Shown: one piece after another, positions 5,661 to 9,065 of the stretch | How the letters are laid out: every line of letters starts with the position of its first letter | How positions within the stretch are numbered: position 1 is the stretch's first letter | NCBI GenBank assembly: GCA_002782605.1 | Contig: PFIF01000128.1 | Location: 1-9,065 of the forward strand | Origin: Deltaproteobacteria bacterium CG_4_8_14_3_um_filter_43_13 | Lineage (GTDB): Bacteria; Desulfobacterota; UBA8473 | Direction of reading: 5' to 3' | Length of the DNA: 9,065 nucleotides | Translations under genes and position numbers: made by a program | Notes under the pieces: generated by a model | What the model saw: the letters and a program-made list of their open reading frames with translations, nothing else | What the model was told of the DNA's origin: nothing | The model's database searches: none

Positions 5661-6827
5661 ATGGATTTTTCTTACACAAAGGAACAAGAGGTATTGAAGA
5701 ATGTAGTGCGGGAATTTTGTGATAAAGAGGTAGCCCCAAGAGCGGCGGAATTTGATAGAACAGCGGAGTTTGACTACAGCATTATTGAAAAACTGTCCAA
5801 GCAAGGACTTTTGGGTGTTATTATGCCCAAAGAATACGGTGGCATGGGAGGCAGCCATACAGATCAGGCGATAATCTGTGAAGAGATTGGCCGTGATTCC
5901 TTGGTTGCAATGGTGGCGACGAATATGGCATGGTATATGGCATATGAGTGTTTGGTAGTCGGAACAGAGGAAAATAAAAAGAGATGGATTCCGTATCTGT
6001 TTGATGGGAAAAAGATGGGTGCCCATGCCGGTACCGAGGCCGATGCAGGGACTGATGCAGCATCAGTCAGAACTTGGGCTAAGCTGGAAGGGGATGAATG
6101 GGTCATCAATGGTACAAAATGGTTCGTTTCAAACCTTGGCAAGGCAGACTTCTATTTTATTACCCTGCGTACGGCTGATAGTCGTTACGGTGGAATAAGC
6201 ACGATATTGGTGGAAAAAGATACTCCTGGTATGACTATTGGGAGAAGAGTAGACCTTATAAGCAACCGGGCTATCAGCAATGGCGAATTGATTTTTGAAA
6301 ATTGCAGAGTGCCCAAAGAGAATTTGATTGGCAGACTCAACAAGGGTTTTCTCGACATGATGATCCTGTACGATGTAATAAGGCTTTACCTGGCTATAGG
6401 AGCAGTGGGAATAGCAAGGGGCGCACTGGAAGAGTCCATGAAATTTGCTCAGGAGCGGCAACAGTTCGGTAAGCCTGTTGGTGATTTTCAAATGATCAGA
6501 GCAATGCTTGCCGATATGGCTACAGAGATTGATGCTGCAAGGCTCATGACATACAGAGCTTTAGACATGGAACAGAGGGGACTCAGACATACAAAGGAGA
6601 CTTCCATGGCAAAACTCTATGCCTCTGAAATTGCTGACCGGGTAACCTATAAAGCCGTACAGATACACGGAGGATACGGACTCACCATGGAATTTCCTGT
6701 GCAGCGCTATTGGAGAGATGCCAGACTCTGTTCTATAGGGGAGGGCACCAGTGAGATCCAAAGGCTGATAATTGCTGCTGAACTGTTAAAGAGTGAGAAT
6801 ATCGTACTCGATTCGGCCCTCGATTAA
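5661..6827 (+). CDS. Acyl-CoA dehydrogenase
   Basis: A complete 388-residue FAD flavoenzyme of normal length that oxidises an acyl-CoA to the 2,3-enoyl-CoA and gives its electrons to ETF (or runs in reverse as an enoyl-CoA reductase). The N-terminal helical domain begins MDFSYTKEQE. The flavin/substrate loop is GTEADAGTDAASV (124-136, family TEPDAGSD), followed by NGTKWFVSNLGKADFY in the beta domain. The C-terminal domain has RQQFGKPVGDFQ (266-277) and QIHGGYGLTMEFPVQRYWRDARL (334-356, hyphen-free run shown in two parts: QIHGGYGLTME and FPVQRYWRDARL). E361 in GEGTSEIQR occupies the catalytic-base position of MCAD Glu376. AGGGAGG at 5648-5654 lies 6 nt before the ATG. Next to etfBA it recalls butyryl-CoA and caffeyl-CoA dehydrogenase-Etf operons, but chain length and substrate cannot be told. 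Confidence 0.95.
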   Translation: MDFSYTKEQEVLKNVVREFCDKEVAPRAAEFDRTAEFDYSIIEKLSKQGLLGVIMPKEYGGMGGSHTDQAIICEEIGRDSLVAMVATNMAWYMAYECLVVGTEENKKRWIPYLFDGKKMGAHAGTEADAGTDAASVRTWAKLEGDEWVINGTKWFVSNLGKADFYFITLRTADSRYGGISTILVEKDTPGMTIGRRVDLISNRAISNGELIFENCRVPKENLIGRLNKGFLDMMILYDVIRLYLAIGAVGIARGALEESMKFAQERQQFGKPVGDFQMIRAMLADMATEIDAARLMTYRALDMEQRGLRHTKETSMAKLYASEIADRVTYKAVQIHGGYGLTMEFPVQRYWRDARLCSIGEGTSEIQRLIIAAELLKSENIVLDSALD

Positions 6828-6838
6828 ATGGTGCTGTG

Positions 6839-6940
6839 ATTCAGACATTAAGACTATAGACCTCAGCCTTCAGTCTATCCACCTGAGCAGTTACTATTAG
6901 AAGAGTCTGGTGTCTAACGTCTGGAGTCCAGTGTCTGAAT
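6839..6940. repeat. 102-bp long imperfect palindrome filling the acd-etfB gap
   Basis: The ends are exact inverted repeats: ATTCAGACA (6839-6847) and TGTCTGAAT (6932-6940), with two further pairs inward, one of them G-T. Further in, AGAC at 6851 and TAGAC at 6857-6861 pair in one register with GTCT at 6919 and GTCTA at 6912-6916; CAG (6864-6866) continues it. Smaller dyads are nested: ATAGAC (6856-6861)/GTCTAT (6873-6878) and CTGGAGTCCAG (6921-6931). The element begins 12 bp after the acd stop and ends 8 bp before the first possible etfB start. It looks like a MITE/REP-type insertion or an mRNA processing or attenuation hairpin that could set the acd to etf ratio. Confidence 0.65.
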
Positions 6941-6960
6941 TGGAGTAAATGGTGGTATCC

Positions 6961-7737
6961 ATGAATATAGTGGTTTGTGTGAAGCAGGTACCTCAAGAGA
7001 TTCGGATAAATAAAACAAAAGGCACTTTAATTAGAGATGGTATAAAAGGGGTTATTAACCCGTGTGATAAGAATGCTATTGAGTTGGCGATAACCTTAAA
7101 AGGGAAGCATGGGGGTAAGATAACGCTTGTTTCCATGGGACCTCAGGATGTGGAAAATACCCTGACGCATGGGTTGGCCATGGGCGCGGATCAGGCTGTT
7201 CTTGTCTGTGACAGGGTATGCGCAGGGGCAGATACCCTGGCAACCGCGTTTGCTTTGGCAACAGTTATAAAAAAACTGGGCGATGTTCAATTGGTGCTCT
7301 GCGGCAAAGAGACCGCTGACAGTGGTACGCAACATGTAGGGCCACAGATTGCCCATTATCTGGGAATCCCCCAGATTACGTATATTGTAGACCTGGTAAT
7401 TGAGGGCGGTAAAATACGGGCAAAAAGACAGTTGAAAGATGAATATGAGACTGTGGAAGCAGGGCTGCCAGCCTTGGTTACTGTTGTTAAAGGGATAAAT
7501 GAACCGAGGATGCCGACCTATCTTGACATCTACGGAGCTTCAAAAAAGGATACTCATAAATGGTGTGCAGAAGATCTCGGTCTGAAAGAGGATGAGGTAG
7601 GCATCCAGGGGTCACCCACAAGGATTATTAAAGTTTTTGCACCGGAGGCAAAAAGGGAGTGTAAAATGCTCAGGGGTTCGATAGAGGAAATATCCAACAG
7701 TTTAGTCAATGACCTAAAAAGTAAGGAATTAGCATGA
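6961..7737 (+). CDS. etfB: Electron transfer flavoprotein subunit beta
   Basis: A 258-residue beta subunit; together with EtfA it carries electrons between acyl-CoA dehydrogenase and a further acceptor. The start MNIVVCVKQVP is the usual family N-terminus and GGTGG (6951-6955) sits 5 nt upstream; an in-frame ATG at 6949 would add four residues but its GGAG is only 3 nt away. Visible features are GADTLATA (89-96), the nucleotide loop D120-S-G-T-Q-H-V-G-P128, the KRQLKDEYE stretch, VVKGINEPRMP (175-185) and GSPTRI (217-222). The DxGTxxVGP form and GSPT resemble NAD-binding, bifurcation-associated EtfBs rather than the AMP-binding NQT loop of mitochondrial ETF (family knowledge; assignment is inference). 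The stop overlaps the etfA start by 4 bp (ATGA), implying coupled translation. Confidence 0.95.
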   Translation: MNIVVCVKQVPQEIRINKTKGTLIRDGIKGVINPCDKNAIELAITLKGKHGGKITLVSMGPQDVENTLTHGLAMGADQAVLVCDRVCAGADTLATAFALATVIKKLGDVQLVLCGKETADSGTQHVGPQIAHYLGIPQITYIVDLVIEGGKIRAKRQLKDEYETVEAGLPALVTVVKGINEPRMPTYLDIYGASKKDTHKWCAEDLGLKEDEVGIQGSPTRIIKVFAPEAKRECKMLRGSIEEISNSLVNDLKSKELA

Positions 7738-8711
7738 AAGAGACGGAACAGTACAGAGGTGTTTGGGTATTTGCAGAGCGGAAGGACAGTCAGGTAATAA
7801 AGGGCAGTCTTGAACTCTTGTCTTTGGGGCGCGGGCTTGCCGATGAACTTCAGGTTGACCTGTCGGTTCTTTTGATGGGGGATCGCTTAGGCAACATTCC
7901 GGAGGAATTGATATACTATGGGGCAGATGTAGTATATGTGGCAGAAAACCCTATTTTTGAAAGGTATACTACATCGCCCTACCATAGGATCCTATGTGAT
8001 TTGATAAGAGAAAACAAACCAGAGATAGTCCTTTTTAGTTCCACAGATATTGGTATGGATTTGGCACCCAGGGCAGCCTGTGAGCTAAAGACAGGCCTGA
8101 GCGCCCACTGTGTGGATTTAAAGGTGGATAAGGAGAACAGACAGTTGCTTCAGATTTGCCCGTATTTTGACTGTATGGCGACTATCGTAACCGATACAAG
8201 GCCGCAAATGGCTACTGTTCAGCCTGGTATAACATCCTCACCCAGGCGAGATGATTCCAGGCAAGGGAAGACGGTAAGGGTTGAGTTTAAGATAGAACCC
8301 GGAGATATTAAGATCGTTGAGGTGGAGGCAAAAAAGGAAGAGGATACCGAAAAGATCGAAGAAGCGGATGTTATCGTTGCCGTGGGTCGTGGACTTAAAG
8401 ATATGGGTTTGGCTGAGGAACTGGCTTCTGTTCTTGGAGGAGTCCTCGGTGCGACCCAACCCATTACCGAGGCCGGCATGTTAGCGGAATCTCGTATGAT
8501 AGGCCAAACAGGCAAGATCGTTCAGCCAAAGCTGTACATTGCCTGCGGAATTTCCGGCGCAGGGCAGCACATTGTAGGGATGCAGAATTCAGGCACTATC
8601 GTAGCCATTAATACTGATGAAAAGGCCCCTATATTTAAGGTGGCCGATTATGGTATCGTTGGTGATGTTTCTAAAGTAATACCGGCACTCATTGAGTCTT
8701 TGAAAGGTTAG
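7734..8711 (+). CDS. etfA: Electron transfer flavoprotein subunit alpha, with unusual FAD-site residue
   Basis: A 325-residue alpha subunit without the N-terminal ferredoxin extension found in some homologues. Domain I contains GADVVYV (63-69), APRAACELKTGLSAHCVDL and RPQMATVQPGI (156-166). The C-terminal FAD domain (about 212-325) has AVGRGL (216-221), GQTGKIV (257-263), PKLYIACGISGAGQH (265-279) and KAPIFKVADYGIVGD (297-311). T259 and H279 match human alpha-Thr266 and alpha-His286 without gaps, but the conserved Arg of GASR (human alpha-Arg249) is Gln242 here (GATQP). Arg of the usual ATVRPG is also Gln (Q163), and the usual FGGN before AT is FDCM. It pairs with EtfB through the 4-bp gene overlap. 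No clear intrinsic terminator follows; the 118 bp 8712-8829 are AT-rich with T-runs but no strong stem. Confidence 0.95.
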   Translation: MKETEQYRGVWVFAERKDSQVIKGSLELLSLGRGLADELQVDLSVLLMGDRLGNIPEELIYYGADVVYVAENPIFERYTTSPYHRILCDLIRENKPEIVLFSSTDIGMDLAPRAACELKTGLSAHCVDLKVDKENRQLLQICPYFDCMATIVTDTRPQMATVQPGITSSPRRDDSRQGKTVRVEFKIEPGDIKIVEVEAKKEEDTEKIEEADVIVAVGRGLKDMGLAEELASVLGGVLGATQPITEAGMLAESRMIGQTGKIVQPKLYIACGISGAGQHIVGMQNSGTIVAINTDEKAPIFKVADYGIVGDVSKVIPALIESLKG

Positions 8712-8829
8712 AGGAGCAAATATTTCCACGATTTTTTTGTTATATGGCTTTTTTTAATTCAAGTATTTTAGCTTGAGATGACTCCAATATAGAATCGCTC
8801 TTATGTTTTATTATACCTTACATTTAAGT

Positions 8830-8904
8830 TCACTTGCGACGCCGAAAAAAGCCCCGACCTTCAGACAAATCATCCAGTGCGGAAGAGAGTAGCCTGATTT
8901 TCAT
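8830..8904 (-). pseudogene. Truncated toxin gene stump, RelE/ParE superfamily
   Basis: Immediately downstream of the antitoxin gene, with an ATGA overlap (start codon 8904-8902), is a 24-codon frame beginning MKIRLLSSALDDLSEGRGFF and ending RRRK-stop. The opening matches the usual beta-strand plus helix start of RelE/ParE-type toxins (MKxRxLxxAxxDLxEGxxFY), which are normally ~90-105 residues. The catalytic and later strands are missing, and I could not find them in any minus-strand frame down to 8712. This looks like a dead toxin cut off or frameshifted after its first helix. The family call rests on a short match. Confidence 0.55.
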
Positions 8905-9065
8905 TCGAATCGTTTCCTGAGTTCCTTTTTAGCATCTTGCCAGTCCACGATCTTTTCTTGTCCCGTGCTAAGTCGACATTCTGTTTCCTGCAAAGCTTTC
9001 TTGTGCCAGTCAGGAGATTCTACCTGTTCCTCTTCATTAGACAGATCTTCCCAAATGGCTTCCAT
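8901..9065 (-). CDS. Addiction module antitoxin (Unstab_antitox / TIGR02574-like), 5' end outside window
   Basis: An open frame of 54 codons plus TGA reads leftward from the window edge. It starts MEAIWEDLSNEEEQ and continues with SPDWHKKALQETECRLSTG, then a KIVDWQDAKKELRKRF ending. This is the pattern of the small antitoxin family PF09720: MEALWESLS, then PxWH, then RRxxxGxxxxxxWEEAKxxLRxR. Family members are ~70-80 residues and have about 15-20 residues before this Met, so the ATG at 9065 is probably internal and the true start lies beyond the window. The protein would normally bind and neutralise a RelE/ParE-type toxin encoded directly downstream; here that toxin is only a stump, so the antitoxin may be a relic or act on toxins elsewhere. 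Confidence 0.85.
   Translation of the reverse strand: MEAIWEDLSNEEEQVESPDWHKKALQETECRLSTGQEKIVDWQDAKKELRKRFE

Noticed and set aside
5359..5697. 112-codon plus-strand open frame before and into the acyl-CoA dehydrogenase gene
   Set aside because: It covers the promoter candidate and the inverted-repeat structure, lacks a ribosome site, and overlaps the well-supported dehydrogenase start in another frame.
8712..8780. Intrinsic terminator after etfA
   Set aside because: T-runs are present, but the only stem seen (TCAAG/CTTGA, 8759-8776) is 5 bp and lies after the T-runs, not before them.
8750..8805. Minus-strand peptide RFYIGV resembling a GIY-YIG endonuclease motif
   Set aside because: Only about six residues match, with stops on both sides and no continuing domain.
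1..9065. tRNA, rRNA, CRISPR array or transposase gene
   Set aside because: No cloverleaf, regularly spaced repeat array or transposase-like frame could be recognised on either strand.

Overview
The window looks like a chromosomal segment from an anaerobic, moderate-GC bacterium, most plausibly a member of the Desulfobacterota (former Deltaproteobacteria) or a similar sulfate-reducing or syntrophic lineage. This rests on gene content only: an acyl-CoA dehydrogenase with its own EtfBA, next to a FAD-dependent dehydrogenase fused to an Fe-S/CCG-domain oxidoreductase. No rRNA or other marker gene is present, so the assignment is tentative.

Layout, left to right. Positions 1-136 hold two C/G-rich hairpins of one dispersed repeat family. 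At 219-1424 is an exported LivK-type substrate-binding protein with no permease beside it, followed at 1479-1521 by another hairpin with the same TTGAT loop. A good sigma-70-type promoter (1698-1725) with palindromic operator candidates precedes an ArsR-family regulator (1770-2105). Then comes one very large gene (2182-5321), broken by three single-base homopolymer frameshifts, that would encode a ~1046-residue fusion: FAD-binding dehydrogenase, two [4Fe-4S] motifs, two CCG domains and a Met/Pro-rich tail. A 339-bp gap (5322-5660) contains a promoter candidate, a three-stem inverted-repeat structure and a 14-bp palindrome. It leads into an acyl-CoA dehydrogenase (5661-6827), a 102-bp palindromic element (6839-6940), etfB (6961-7737) and etfA (7734-8711, overlapping etfB by 4 bp). 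At the right edge, on the minus strand, are the 3' part of an antitoxin gene (8901-9065) and a 24-codon stump of its toxin (8830-8904).

Proposed working (inference): the acyl-CoA dehydrogenase transfers electrons to EtfAB, and EtfAB exchanges them with the FAD/Fe-S fusion protein, which passes them on to a membrane quinone or a thiol/disulfide-type acceptor. The ArsR regulator may control the fusion gene. EtfB carries the DxGTxxVGP-type loop of NAD-binding, bifurcation-associated EtfBs, yet EtfA has Gln where human alpha-Arg249 aligns, so its flavin chemistry may be unusual. The points most worth a second look are the three frameshifts, the EtfA substitution, the structured DNA/RNA before the acyl-CoA dehydrogenase gene, and the decayed toxin-antitoxin pair.
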